Source: Chrysomallon squamiferum (Eukaryota > Mollusca > Gastropoda > Neomphalida > Peltospiridae). Taken from it: 64,000 nt of DNA. The first letter of the stretch is position 1, and the number at the start of each line of letters is the position of its first letter. Positions 26,844 through 42,917 of the stretch are shown here, one piece after another. Where the stretch lies: NCBI GenBank assembly GCA_012295275.1, contig CM022670.1:36073801-36137800 (forward strand), written 5' to 3'. The notes beneath the pieces were generated by a model. The model did not search any database and had not been told where the DNA came from. It worked only from the letters and a program-made list of their open reading frames with translations. A program made the position numbers and the translations under genes.

Positions 26844-29630
26844 CAATCAGATGTCAGTGATTAATTTATTATTTAGTTACGTGCATTATCTATCAGTGAT
26901 ATGTGGACCGTTTATTCTTATTATTCATCTGTCGAACTTTTAACTTTTAACACTAAAATATTACTGAACTTAACTTTCCTATTACTTTGATTGCCTGCTG
27001 TGGCCATGCTGAAGGAAAAAACAGTTCTGTTACTACACTATGCTCTATACTGTATTCAGAGAGAAATTTAATGTATTATTTACACAGCACTTTGTCTTAC
27101 AAAAAAAAAAAATAAAAAAAATAAATGAAAGTTGTAGGCTAACCAGGTGCTGGTGCAAGACTCGGCAAATCCCATGTTGGAGGGGGAGAGTCTTTATCTT
27201 GATCGCTGCTGTCGCTTGTAACCTCTCGTAACAATGCAACACCTACACAACACAACACAGTAGCCAATCAGCATGCAGAAAGAAGGGCAGCACAAATGAT
27301 CAGATAACACAGAACTAAACAATATTGCCAACTAAGTGACTACAAATTTAAGCTCCGCTATGCTTATCCCTCACCTTAATGACTGAACACCGTTTTTATT
27401 GTAAATAATTTATTAATTCTATCTAGGTTTTGGTTTAAGCTCGCCAAGTTAAAGGTTTATTTGTATTTTCAGTTTTGTGAGTAACAACACAAAATACATA
27501 ATTTTAACAGGAAAACAAATTAATGAAAATAATTAACTAAAAAAATCAACTAAGTCCAGTTCAAGGTTAGAGAAAGATTTTACTCCATTTAAAAAAACAA
27601 AATCAAATCTTGAACAAAAGTAACACAAAAAATCAAAATAAAAAATTCAGAGTAACAAAATGTAATGTGCAATGATTTGCTTTAATAAAGATTACTTTCT
27701 AACCCATTTTCTTACTTAAAAAGTGCACTTTTTATTTAAATCATATAAAAATTAAATGAAATTTGTTCTCAACATCTCATTAAATTTTTTGGTTTTTGTT
27801 TTTAGTTTTAATTAATGATAATTACAATATGCTGTAAAGAAATCTTTGTTTTAAACATTAATAACATTTAATTTTACTTGTTTAATAAAAACATCAAATT
27901 AAAGTATGTATTACTGTTCAGTTACAACAAGGATGAGGGATGGCAAACTTTGAGAATAATTTTATTTATTTACTTTTTTTTTTTTTTATTTTTTTTTTTT
28001 ATCTCTTTCTTATTAAATTTATCTACATTAACCCTCTTTTTCCATTAATGTTTTCGACAATAAATTTATTTTTCACTGAAAGTTTATATTCAGTGAATTA
28101 AACAAAAATCAGAGTAAGTGGAAGTGTAATATGCAGATTAGTTACAATGTCAGTTGCTTATTAGTCAATTCTGAGTTTCATATTTGATTTGGTAAAGTTG
28201 GTTAAGTTAACATAAGTGTTAAAACAAACCTGTGTCATTATGTAATGTTCAGTATATATAAAAATTTATCTCTTTTCTTAATATCAATCTGAAGCCTATC
28301 AAAGAAATATATGTTGCATATCATACATTTTATGACCTGTGTAAAATTTAATAAATTAAGTCACTTAATTTATTAAAACAGTAGTGATTATTTAAAATTT
28401 TGGCTGACTTTTAATTATCCAGACATGTTAATTTAAGCTGTTGAAATGAACTGCTGTTAAATAGCAGATGTGACCAGTGATTTTATTGATTTTAGAAGGC
28501 ATATCTATATCAAAGTATATTTTTGTAAATATTATTTGTAAAAAATCAGAAATATTAACCTATGTTTTGAGGTAATCTGTTTATCACCTAATACCATTTC
28601 TTTGTCCTTAATGTTCAGTCTGCATTAACATTTCTGAATAGTGGTCAGTCAAAAATATCAGTAATCAGGGAATAAGACCCTTTCCCACTATGCTCAAATA
28701 CACTAATCCTTGAAAGCTCTAGATAAGGTGCCCAAGAGAAATGTCTTTCCTAACTATGTGCTATTATAAGCAAATTAATGCTTTCAAAAATCAATCACTA
28801 GGACAAGGTAAAGGTTTTAAAGCAATTAACCGTGGACTGTCTGCCCAAAATAGATATTATATTCATAAAGGTTATAACATTAGTGCATTAAAATTTAAGG
28901 GAAAGGAAATCTATATAATTTACATTACACTGAAGATAGCGTAATACCATGACAACCCATATGACCAAAAGTCTGAAGTTTAATATTTGTTTCTACAGTT
29001 TTAACTATTTATATTCAAGAATATTAATTATATTACAAAATTTAATTATATTACAAAATTTAATATTTACATTTTAAAATTTGCTTATACATAATGACAC
29101 AAGACTGTTTTCTAACAAGCACAAATGAGTAATTTTTAAAGCAGTAATATGTGAAAAATGAGTGAAATTCATTATGAACTGAAAGCATTAAACTAATGTT
29201 AAGTCAATACACAACAATGTCTAATTTTCTATCATGCAGCTACATGTTTTAGTGAAACTTTTGAGTGGATGAAACCGTCAATAAACTTATGGAATAAACC
29301 ATATTGTCCTGTATAAAAATAAGACAAATGTTTCAGATACTTTTAATTTTTGTCTGGAGATTGATGCTTATCTTAAATACAAAGAAAAAGGAGAACTTTT
29401 AGTAATAAAATTAAACAATAAATGATTTTTTCCCCTCCAGAGTTTTCTGTGTATAAAAAAAATTCCACTATTCTAATGAATTATTTTACATTCTGTAAAT
29501 GATATTTTAACCAAAAAGTTGTTGCAGATACAAAGCTTAAAGACTGAGACCATCCACTCTATACAAAACATTTTCAGAGAATAATTTTCTGACCCAAATT
29601 TATTTCGCATCCAAATAAATAATAATTACC

Positions 29631-29661
<31 letters not shown>

Positions 29662-32600
29662 CTTATTTATTTATTTATTTATTTTATCAGGTCAATCTAG
29701 ATAAATTATTCTCTTCAAAATCAAACTATACTGACGTCAAACAACAAAAACATGAAATAAATGTAAGTGCTGAGTAAGACCCTACTTTTCGATTTGGGTT
29801 TTGGCTTGGGTGTTCGTTTTTTCACTGGCTCTTCTGATGGCTGACTGTCATGATCTTTACTTATCTTAGGGTCAAGGGTATAAGGCAGCTCCAAGGAACT
29901 TAAATGACAAGCATTTAAAATTATTAAAACTAACCAACAACATAAAGAATTTTGTTTATTATATATTCTACGGTTACATTTTTACCTATTAAATAAAAAC
30001 ATCTGAAATTTATTTTTTATCATTAGTTATCCTGAAATTCTAATAACAATCCAAATATTTTGAAGGTTACCTTTAAAAAAGTAAATATATATGATAATGA
30101 AAACACATTTCATTATGTTAAATTTTATTATTAATCCAGTTATTAAAAATAACCTTGGCAGCTTTTCAGTCACACTTCAGTAATTTTTAAACAGAACTGA
30201 TAAGAAATCTATGATATTGACATTCATTATTCATCATTATTTTATCTTGTAGTAATAGTGTGCTCACATTGTGTTTGGGATGTGATTCATTCTAATCTGG
30301 CCAAATTTTAATATGTTCTTTTAATTGCAGTGTGAAAGTCTTGTTAGTTTTATAGGCTATTTGTGGGGTTTTGTGGGGTTTGGGGTTTTTTTTTCCTTAC
30401 CTTGGTCGAAGTACATTGCCACCAAAGGTAGCTTTTGGGTCAACTTTAATGTTACGATGAGCCTTGGACTTTGATTTAAGTTCAAAGTGGTCATCATCAT
30501 TGTAGTCATCAGTCAAGGGAGCAGGTACAGCCTTGTCAGTTGTCTTCACTTTCTTGTTTCTCTTCCCCACTGTGCAGGAAATCATTGGTTCTGGAGTCGA
30601 GTCTCGTGCACTAGAGTTCTGAAAACAGTTAAATTAATTACTGTCAGTACTGACACTGTTGACACAAAATGTCAATGATACACTCAAGAATGTTGATAAT
30701 TCAGTTATCAAATATGAATATTCTGAATTTCAGGAAAACAAAAGTAAAATAAATAAACCAGAATAAATATAAATTATCCAAAATAAATAGAAGATGGACA
30801 AATTTAGGAATTATTGTCAAAAGTTGTATGTTAATAATGACATTTTTCAAAGCATTTTTAAAGCATACCTTTTCTTCAACATCACCAGCAGAAGAGTCTG
30901 TGGTAGTTGAAGAAATTTCATCTTTGTCATCTAGTCCATGATTTTCACGAACTCCAATTTTCTCTTTGATAAATTCTCGATCTATTCGATTGCGGCTCTT
31001 CTTGCGAGATTTCTGCCTATTTAGCGGCTTGTTGGCGTTGATGTCTTCCTTAACAAAGGTTTCATTTGTCGTTTCAGGTGTGTTACTTGATGGTTCCCAT
31101 TTGTGGTTGGATGATCGGGTATGCTGAGACACATCGTCATCAGCCAAATCATTATCAGTTGTCTTCTTGCTGTATGGAATGGTTGAGTCTCTCACTTTTC
31201 GGTCAGCTGATCCTAACAGAGCGTGCCCATCACTCGTATTGGGATCACTGTGACGTTTCTGTGAGGACTTTGACTTTTTAAGTCTGTGTACACTGGTCGG
31301 TTTCTCAGTGGTACTTTCAGGTAAAATCGGTGGGGTAGAAGGTTGTTTGTCTTTATCACTGGTCACTGGTTTTAGAGAATTCTGTTCTGGAACAGGCTTA
31401 TTTTCCTTTTCTCGAGACGTCTGCCGGTCCACGTGGTTCTTTCGAGAGGAGAATATTTTGTGCGGAATGAGATTTCTTAGCAAACTGAGAATGCTGCCAA
31501 GGAAAGGTTCTTTATTCTGCTGTCTATACTCAATATGGCCATTAACCTCCACCATCTGCCGCGGAACCTGTCTCACTTCTTGTGCAGGAACTGTGACGGC
31601 TGGTTTAAGATTGAGCTGTAAACCTGCAACATTTCTCAAATCAAACACTTTTCCTTTCTCAAATGGTTGAGTACCATTATTCATTCTAATTTTGCGCTTC
31701 AGTATGTCGGCTACTATTATTCTGTCCGCCTCAAAATACGCTGCCACAAGAATGCAAAAGAGTAGAAAGCTCATGACACATACAATTGAGTAATATAGCA
31801 CCGGTTCCCAGTTGGGGCGGGGTAGTGCTGCAGAACACTTGGACAGCAGATATGATGGAACTGTTGCCTGTAGTGTGTAGTTTGCTGGAGGCCCCAGGCT
31901 GGTATGTATTGTCAGAGATCTCCGAATACGTGACATTGTAAAGTCAGGTGTAAAACTGTAGAAGAAAACAGAATAACATTTTCTATGGGTATGAAACTTG
32001 ACTTACAAAAAAATATTTCCACAAAAGACAACATTCAAAAAATTCATGTGCAGTCCTAAGAAGAAAAAATATATATATTGTATATTGATGAAATATGTTA
32101 AAATGTTATCAGTTGTAAATTCTTTACCAAAAATATAAAAGATAATTTTACTTATTTTTATGTTAACATTATTTACATTATTACATTACTTACGCAATAT
32201 CTATTTTGCGACTTGTATTTGGTGGCATTTCGAAACCATCACAGTCAAGTATTTTAAAACCATAGCCTTCACAAGCAGCATCGTTTATGCTAAATCCCTG
32301 AACATAAAAAGGAAGTTCTCCTGTATTCCGCAGTGTAAATGTTCTCCGAACTGTAAAATGTGGCATCATACTTTTACTTTGCTTTTTATCTGAGACTGAA
32401 AAAGAAATGTATAACAAAATTACTTCCATCTTGTCAGTGGAAGTCAACATATCAACTTATTTATCACAAATATCAAAATAAATAAATAATTAAATAAATA
32501 CAAGAATTAAGAATTATAATAAGATCTGCAGAAAACTACTTTAAGTAATATTTGATAGTATTAAATAAAGGTAATATGAAAACATCACTGGGCTATGATT

Positions 32601-35600
32601 TTCAATGATGTAACACTCACTATCACAGTTTTTGAGATGCTTGTCGTTCATTTCAAACAAGAGAGGGTAATTTGAGCCCGGCTTCTTATTACTGAATTTC
32701 ATCTCACCTCGACAGCCCTGGCCTTGAACCACCAAAGTGTCTAATATTGTTAAATTATTTCTGTAATAATAAAAACAATATTAGTCAATGTATTTTTTTA
32801 ATTTCATTTTTTAAAGAATTAAAAATCACAGTTATTATTGTACCAGATGGAAAAAAAGTAATTAATATTTTATTTCTTTTTCTTTCTTATTGTCCAATTG
32901 TTTATATGTAAAATCAGTTTTATATTTACAGACATTTTAAAAGTATACCAACAGTTTCTAAACAATTAAAAATTTGACAAGATTAGTACATTATGTACTC
33001 TTAATAATAATTTCTACTATTTTAGTCTCCAGCAAGTGAAAAAAAAAAAAAAAAAAAAGGAACTACAATGTTTTTACTACTTACCTAATAAGGATGATAG
33101 ATGTCCTAGACAGGTCATCCTTCGGATGAAACCCAATTTTTATTTTCATTTTAGCATTAGGTTGAAGTACAGTGGTAATGGACTGCTTATGTGCTTTCAC
33201 ACCCAGGGAATTTTCTATACTCTTTCTAAACTCTCGAGTTTTCTGTAACAAAAATGTTCACAGTAATTTTTACAACAGCATTTTTAAATGTTTCTGTCAC
33301 TCTATAAAAAATAAAAAAAAAAGTTAAAAAAGAAAATTTTATGAAGATTTAAATTAATATATTAGATCTCTAGTAGCTTCAAAATTGATACAATAAACAA
33401 ACAAAATCCATAAAACACTGGATGAAAGCAACAGGCAAGAGAACCTGAAATTGTGTAATAAAACAATTACAACTTAAAACAAAAATAAAAATTAAAAATT
33501 TCAAGATCTTGAAGGATATTTAATTTAAAACAGATCAGTTATTTAATATTCAGTTCTTCAGTTTATTCAAGATCTTGTAACACGGAAGCATAAACAGATG
33601 AGATTCAGAATCAATAGCATTATTTATTTTTTTTCAAAAACGTCTTGGGCGCTACTGATCAGGATGAATCTCGAGTTTCTAGCACTAGGTCAACTATCTT
33701 ACATTAAATTCTTCAAGATCTTGTAAGGTGAAAGTGTCTAGATCCTCTGTTTCAATGAAATCGGTAAGGTCTGTTGAAAGTCTGAAAATATGCACAGACA
33801 AAAAAAAAACACACCATTAACAACAGCTGTTACAATTAAACAATTATTTTGCTCAACACCTTATAGTGAACAAATATCAAACATTATTTGTTTCCAAAAG
33901 CATCCCAAAATACTTAAACAGTTAGAAGAATAAATTAAATGAAGTTTAATGTGCACCTGAATACTCTGCCCTCTGTGTATAACATGAACATATAACTGTA
34001 TTAAATTCACATTATAAATATTATTAGTATTAAATTATAAACATGTGACTTATTAAAAAAAAAAAAAAATAATAATAATAATACCTGTTGCTGAGAAGGT
34101 CAATTACTGTGTGTGGATTAGGATAGAGTGAAAGAGGTAGAATCTGAATTAGCACAGGCACATCTCCAGGATTTTCCACAATAAAATCAGATAACTGAAA
34201 GACAAGCAAATCATTTTCCTTACACAAAATTTTAAATATATTCAGAATTTTTCAAAACAAATTCATCAGTAATGTCATCTTATAATTACACCAAAACCTT
34301 GCTATCAAGTATTATCATTTTTCATTTATTCCCTTATGGAAGACAAATGTTTGGAAATTACTTTTAAATTACTATGTTCCAAACCATATATTAAAAATAT
34401 CTTTTCAATTACATGCCTTCCCAATTCAATACAATAATATTTTACATTTGTATGCACATCCACAGTTATGAAAATCAAAAATAAAATTATATATTTTTTA
34501 ATATAAACATTATGTATATAGTTATCTTATTTGAAAATAGTAACCAAAATAGCATATATCAAACCCATTTTGAAATTTTAAAAATATTCTGTATTTGTGA
34601 TGTTCCTTAAAGTTAACATTTACGTATACTGAATAAGCTGAAATAATCTGGCAATATCATACTTACAGAAATGTTTCCTATCTGTGTAAGAGGAAATTTG
34701 ATTTTGCACTTCCGTACCAGAGACGGCCAGTGCAGATGTGCCTGTGCTGAGAATAAAAAACCCCGCACTTGGTTTGTGTCTAATTCTATTGTCACATTTG
34801 CTCTGCAAAATAAACAATTACATCTTTAAATAATATTTTCAAATAATTTTATTCTTTAGAATCGAACTGTGTTGTTTTTAATTCTATCTGATTCTTGTTC
34901 CCAAAGGTGTAAACCTAATATCTGCTAGAATCATAAAAGAAAAATGCAGATATGAAGCATAAAAATTTGAAATGTTATATTTATTTATCCAAAAGGTGCA
35001 TTATACACCGTCACAGGAATAAACTTGTCTAATTTTCGAATGAAACCAAATCACAAAGCAGACATTCAGAGGTGACTTACATGCTTTGTTCTGATTTTTG
35101 TAAGGACTCCCACTTCTGCTGTAGTCGGGTATATAGATATTGATCTGTATCAGCCACTTCTTTGTCCAGCGATAAACCAAGAAGCCACTGGTGACCAGCT
35201 ATTTGTGACAAGAAAATGGTCAGCTTAATTTGAGAACATAGCTGTGGTTCAGATTTAATTAAAAGCACCATGCAAAATCTCTGATTACTTGTCTTAAAAC
35301 ACACTTTCAATATTTATCATATTAACACTTTTCACAATTAGTCACCAGGTACGAGATTCAAATGCTTTCATTAAACTTGGTCAACTTACATTTACTCTCC
35401 TAAAAGAGAAAAAATATATATACATTCCTATTTGCAACTGTTGTTTGTGCCATCTTAAACAATCTAAAGAATAGAATTTGACATATTTCCCTTAAAAATG
35501 CTGAACCTTAATATGCTTTGGTTTCATTAATTTTTCTGTGGCAGAATTGTGAACATTTTTAAGAATATTCTTTTTTGTTTGTTCCTGGTCTATTTGGCTG

Positions 35601-38600
35601 CAATAAAATAAAAAATAAATAAAAAATTAAAAAAATTAAATAGAAAAAAATGTAAATACCTGGTGTATATGTTGGTAATCCTACGTAACATTCTTCTTTG
35701 CATTCTTTTTTGGGATCAAAATATATTTTTCCAACCTGAATAAACATTAACACAAAACAAATTTCTTTTCTATAATATTATAATATATAACTCAATTAAC
35801 AATTTAAAAAAAATATATTTGTAAATAAAATAATAATAATAATAATAAAAATATCTTCAGTGTCTTTATATTGACTCTGAAGATTATATTTATTATTATT
35901 TAAGTTAAGTAATAAAACAAAACCCAACTCAAACAATGACAGCCAAGAATCTGATTAAAAATTTGAATACCAACATCTCTGAACAAAAATATCAAATACA
36001 GTACTGAAGCATTGCTTGTTTTGAAAACTCTCACTCATTCTGTTTTGACAGATATTTAATTTGATAGTTAACTTCAGCTTTGGATACTTTTAAGACAAAA
36101 GACACTCCTGCACACATACCACATTGTGCTCATTGGGTTTTAGCAAAACTCTGTTGTCATTCTGAGGAACAAAGTGGAATCTGGTATCAGCTGGCTGAAA
36201 AGTTACCTGGGTGACCTCCATCAGATCCTCAAACGTACTATGTATCTGAAGTACTTTAAATGGAATCTTCCCCTGCAAAATGATAACAAACAAATGAAGG
36301 CAAGCATAACAAACAAGGAATATTCCTCTTAAAATTTAAAATATAAGATTTTTGTTGTCCCAGAAATACTTTTAAAAATATGCATGACATAAATAATATG
36401 TTAAAAATATAACAATAATTTACAAAACTAAAATAATGCTAAGATTAAAACTAATGTCAGCAAATATTTTAACATTTACGTATTTTACATCTGAGATTTA
36501 AAAGAAAAGATGGCTATAAAATATCAACTTTTAATACGCTTACTGGATAAACTTTTTCAAAAACAAACTTTTCTGGAATGGCATGAAGGCTACCTTCAGC
36601 AGTTCGCAAGGTAACTGGGATAAAAATATCCTGAAATATAAACAAAATGCAATATAAATGTAAAATCATCCTAATTTATTAAAAGGACATTATTTTATAC
36701 AAAATACTGATTTTAGTTTTACCAGCTACACGATACATTTTTAGTTCTATTAACACCTAATGAAAACACAATATAAAATGTTCAATTACAATACTGGTAT
36801 GAAGACACTTAAATGAATTTCCTTAAATATAACTTCATAATTATATGACTATGAAAGTGAAATAAACATCTTAAATTTAACTAATGAGATTAGCTGCTAG
36901 TTTGCATAATTTTTTTTACAATAACCAATTATAACCACTATTGTATCAGTTTCATTACATTATGCAGTTCTGATCATTTAAACATGTATTACCTGAAACT
37001 GAGTAACTATTAAAACTTCTGCTGCATAAGCCCCTTCTTCATTTGGAGCTTTAACATTTACACTGAACACTGCATAGTGGTATGGTTTGATAATAAGCTG
37101 AATAAAAATTAGAAATTATAAAAATTATGAAAAACCTTTACAAAAATATTAATTTAATTCAGAAATATAAAGATTAAAAAAAAAAAAAAAAATGCTTATA
37201 ACTATACATAATCTGTAAATATATTATAATATATTGTACATAGTATCTGTAATGGTATAAATAAACAGACATATATACTTCCTTAAGATTGTTGTTTGTT
37301 ACTAGCAATCATTCACTGCTAATAAAAAAGTATCATAATAAAATAAGCCTGTGATGATGTCACATTATTAACATTTTCAACAAATGTACTGAAAACACAT
37401 CATAAACTGAAGACCCAGCTATTTTGAGCTAATTTACTCTATAAGGATTCATTATTTGTCCAATTTACTATTTGAAAAATTAATTCAGCTTTTATGCAAC
37501 CTTCTAACATATTTTATGGTTATATTTTGTCATCTACAAAATAAAAATCATCACAAATAAAATATACAGTAATAACTCTGAAATAGGAAACCGTATTTTT
37601 TTTAAACCATCTTTATGAAACATCACATATACATTTACAGTTGAAAGCATGACAAGAATAAGGCAAAAATTATTTATTTAAAAACTTTGGCATAAAATAA
37701 AACAATAAATTAAAATATAAACTTACTGGATCCAAATCTATTTCTGATATATTGTGATTTCTAGTTAGTGTTGTTCCATTTCCTTTTTCTATTCCTAGGA
37801 TCTCTATAGTGGTTCTATTCATGTTTGAACTGAATTCACCCACAAATATCTGTAAAAAAAAAATAATAATAAAAAAATAAATCATAATTCAGTTAAGAAT
37901 TTAAAATAACAACTACCAAAAATCAGAAAAACAGAAACAGAAAATACATATTCCAAATGAAGAACAAAAACAAAACAAAAAGAACAGAAATATAATTCTG
38001 CTGTTCTGTTTTATGGATAACTTACATCCACAGGGTTATCATTCCTCAATGTAAATATCATGCTTCTTGTTTCTCCAACTCCCATTGTTCCAAAATCAAG
38101 CTGTCCTTTAAATTTTTCAGGCCGATGATGAATGACCTACAAACAGTATTTTTTAAGACATATTTTAATACAGGAGATTAACATTTCTGTGTGTGACAGG
38201 GAAAACCTTTATTGATAAAAAGTTTGTAGTAATTAACAACCATTTTCATAAAGTAACCATATCAAATAAAAGCTACTGTGCAGGGTTAACTTATAACAAA
38301 CATTTAAAATATAATGAAAAGGTTCCAATGAAGTTCCATAGTACTCACACACACACACACACACACATACAAAGGACAATTTATAATTCCATTTGATGAA
38401 CACATTTTAAAACTGAGCAGAACATGTGTAATAGAAGTGCACATGAATATTTAAAGGGAAATAACTTCTACATATGAAAATTCGTCTCCAATTATTTTGA
38501 AAAACCACAAAGAAATGGTTTATTTATCTTTAATAATTCCTTCTGTTTTTTTAAATAAAAAAATTAATTTTATATATATATTATTGTTGTTGTTTTTTAA

Positions 38601-41600
38601 AAACAAAAATCATTAAAAACAAAGCAGAAAGAACGGTATCACTTAGCACTGGAAAAGGCCAGTTAAATTTTCCAATTCTTTGCCAAAGTTCCAGTACACT
38701 TTAATTACAAACTCTGAAATAAAACGACAGTTAAAGACAAACAATATTTAACAGACTTCAGAATAAAACTCACCTTAAACAGTCCATTGTAGACTATGAT
38801 AGGGATCTCAAACTTTGATGCATTTGTGTGTATGGTTAATTTTGTTGTGAAATGTAGCTGTGTTGCATTGGGATGGAAGCGCAACAAAAATGGAGTAGCT
38901 GTTTGCTGAGGCAGGAGTATCACAGGTTCAGAGAAATTTAGAACCTGCAATTTGATACAGATATCTGTTGTTATCTTGCACTTTTTTAAAAATCTGAACA
39001 AGAAACAAAATAAAGGGAAAAGCTACTTCCTACAACCAAACGTGATCACAATTCACCAAAACTTTACTTTTGTCCTAGCAACCTTTTAACAATAAAAAAC
39101 CACTTGTTTTTAAATAATATATTTAAAGTGTGGACTCAGTTAAATTAGAAATACAAAATAACAATTACATTTGTAATAAGTGGGAAATAAAATACTTACA
39201 GAAAAAAACTGACCGATACCAGGTGGGAGTGTGACATTGTAAATGACAATAGAAAAATTGAAAGTATTTGTCATGGATAGCTCTCGAGTTACATTTTTAA
39301 CTTTTCTGGCACTGAAGAAGTATGTTGTGTTCGCATTGTATACCAATGACCTAAAAAATCAACAAAAAAAAAAGATATCAATAACAATGTTACAAAAAAA
39401 AGTATATAAAATAATTTGATTTTAATCATAACTTTAAGATTAACTAACAACTATTAAATTTAAAAAAAAAAATAAAAAAATAAAAAAATAAGATTTAAAT
39501 TAAAATAAAAGATTACACTAAATTAATCACTGTCACTATTGAAACGTTCACAGACATACATCCTCTGCCAAACACTCACCACTCATCATATTTAAAAATA
39601 TTCCTGCTTCAAAGTTTTCATGAGTTTTATCATGTATTTTTTTTCACCTTATTTCAGAGAATGTTGTTTAAAATAATACAAAACAATATATAGATAAATT
39701 TATTATAGATATGAGAAGGTGGTGATTTTAGTCCAGACAGATGCTATTGTTAAGCTTGGTTATTTCTGGCCTGTCAACACATCAAACAGCAGAGAAATAT
39801 GAGCACATGAACAGATGGCACGTTGCATACAACATGCTCATTAGCATGACAATGGGCAAAATAACTCTATACTATATAATTAAAATACAATTATGAAAAA
39901 GAAGAGACTACAGACCCATGAAGGACATCTGCTCGATAAGGTAGCACCAATTTCTGTGAACTGTTTTTTGTTTTGATCACAATTTTTCCAGACCACTGTT
40001 TCGGATGTAAAGCTTTGACAGCTGTTTTAAAAAACAACAAATGTTTTACTCCTTGTTGACAAACATATTTCAAATAATTCAATTCTTTGTAATAAAACCA
40101 ATAATAATAATAATAATAATAATACATGTAATAATAATTTTGGAATGTTAAATGTTTTAGGAATTATTTTTCTTTTTCATATTTAGAAAAATTTACAAAT
40201 CTTATCTATTTATCTTAAATTATTACAAATGTACTGTTGAACATCTAAACAAAATCATAAAAGATTAAAGCCAAAGTAAAAAATAAATAATATTTCAATG
40301 AAACTAATTTTAAGATATCACAGTGACTTGGATTCATAACTTTTTCCCTCTCTGAGGGAACAGTTGTAGCTATATCTTGTCTGTGATCTAATATTCAGTA
40401 ATTTAACAATTGCAAAAAAATAAAGACAATAAATATTGCAATGCACTTATTTTTACCATTGAATGTTATATGTGCTACTGTGCTGTGTCTCTCTGGATCA
40501 GGCTGAAGTTTCAGAGGTCGAAAATCAATACTAACAGCTTTGTTGCTTGGTGAAACAGTAATGCTCTGTTGAACAAGAACATCAACAATAATAATATGTA
40601 GATGACAGAGAAAACAAAAACAATAAATGATGAAAGCATTACTAAACTAGAATTTCAAATTCTAGTATCTTTAAATCTACTGTTAAAGGTGTAACAGCTG
40701 TCTGCTTTTGGTAATAACTTTGTTTGTAACTGACATTTCACGTACTAAACTTATTCCCCAAATGCAAACTGCATTTTGACCAGTGTTTAAAGAAAATTTT
40801 AGAAAAGATTTCTGAAATATTAATTTACAGATTTTTAATAAAAATCAGTAAAAGTAGTATTATAAATACTTACAATGTTACAATAAAACAAATTAACAAA
40901 CAAAATAACATTTTATGAATTCTAAAATCTTACTGTGATATGAATAGCTGATGACCCTGTATTTATCAAATTCAGTTTTACACTTTTTGGTGGATCTAGA
41001 GTTCTCAAAATACCAAAATCTATTAATTCTATTGGGGAATAGATTCCTGGTTCTGTAAAAAAAAAAAAAAAAAAAAAATCATTAACAAATAACATCAGTC
41101 AGGTAACAAATGTAATTAATAAACAAAACAACAAATTTAATATTTAAAACATGTAAGCAGTTTAATGCTATTTCACTTTATCTACAGTATTATTATTATC
41201 TAGAGAACACCTGTCAAAATAACTAATTAAAAGGAAATGAATCTGCATTTTTCACAAACTATTAATAGCAATTTCTTTATATTTAGGATATATGTGTATT
41301 TCCTTATAACTGTGAAGTAAGATTATCATGTTAACATTGCATTAATATTAATACTTGGTGCTAATTAAAGAAAGCAGATCATAAATGTTTTTTTTTTTAA
41401 AAGTCTTATAAAATGAATAATACACAAGCAAAAATAACTTCAAAGATAATGTTAGTTTCATAAACATCTTTTAATAATAATCTTAAACTAATCAGCAATA
41501 AATTAATATTATATCATTTCACAATTTTTAAACACCATTCAACAATACTATTATGTAGCCAACATTACCTCCACAGTTTTGAAAACAAACTCTTAATAAA

Positions 41601-42862
41601 GTGAGACAGGCATCTAAGTAATCTGCTGAGACTAACAATAATCTGAATAGATAACTATAAACACTAAAAACCATAAAGAAAACTGTTTTCTACTTTCCAT
41701 CATAGTAAATATATGTAACATTATAAATCCTTTTTTATGACATTTCTACTGAACTAAAAAACCCATTTAATATGTTAAATATTGAAATTACAGCATTACA
41801 TAATTTAGTTTTATTATAAACATCTTGAAAACATCTATGCAGTAATTAATCCTATATGTTTGAGCCGTTGCTTTGAAATTATTCACTTAACTGAAGCAAT
41901 CAATTCTAAAAAATTTCATACAATTAATTATAAATTAATAAATTTAAAAAAAAACACACACACAAAAGAAAAGTAACTAATTTTTTGTCTGTATATATCA
42001 CCAAAATTACATAATCAACAATTACCTGATGTTACTTCTATTTCTATTGGCAAAATAAGTGTCTGAGTATTTTTTTCCTTGTCTGTTTTGATCCTAATAA
42101 AAGCTGTGTGGTTGTTTTCTACCCTCCCAATAAAATTAGCACGCATTACAGACTTGGTTTCAAAGGGTTGTAACTCCTAAAAGGGAAAGAAAAGAAAATC
42201 CATAAATCTTTTAAGTCATTCATCAATGGTTTTTTTTAAGATTATTTTTTCTCTTAGATTATAAATGATGTCAGTAACCTTTAACAAAACAGAAAAATAC
42301 AGAAAGAAAGTAAAAAGAATTATATTTGAATGAGCTAAGCTGATAATTAAAATCTTATTTTCTGTTATTTAAAATATAAAACTAAATAAAATAAAGACAA
42401 CCATGTAAGGTAATTAGACAGCAGGTTTATAGATGATTACATGTCAATACATAACAAATGGATTACAAATGATTTTTAATGAGATTCAAGCACAAAAGGT
42501 GAATGTTTAAATTAATTAATAATAATTTTAAACTAAAACATATTGAAAAGAGTTGTGTGGGGGTAGGGGAAAATAATCATTATAACAGATCAACAATTTT
42601 AAAATTAAGAGATTTATATTTTATCTCTAGCAGTTTTCAGTAAAATTAAAAGATATGAGCTGTACTCAAAATATCTGATATAAGTATAAAATTACAAAAA
42701 CGTATACAAACATACCCATAGTTCACGAGAGCCTTCCTTATCACCTGTAGGCAGTTCCAGATGCAAATCACCCTCACTTGAAAACATTTCCAAAAGCTAT
42801 AAAATAAAATAAAATGTTTTAATATTTTACAAAGCATTCAGTGAGTTTCATATACAAAGCAA

Positions 42863-42917
<55 letters not shown>

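Noticed and set aside
26986-27010. Possible microexon of TMEM131
   Set aside because: It has splice-like borders, but the flanking exons 27144-27242 and 25798-26061 already join in phase (G plus GT) without it.
30364-30390. Possible G-quadruplex on the plus strand next to a TMEM131 exon
   Set aside because: Only three GGGG tracts are present; a standard intramolecular quadruplex needs four.
30701-30868. C-terminal end of the 411-codon reading frame that starts at 31936
   Set aside because: The frame runs past the donor at 30868 into intron. The hydrophobic tail it adds is translated AT-rich intron, and the next exon continues at 30618.
31308-31670. 120-codon plus-strand reading frame
   Set aside because: It is the antisense shadow of the large TMEM131 exon 30869-31955.
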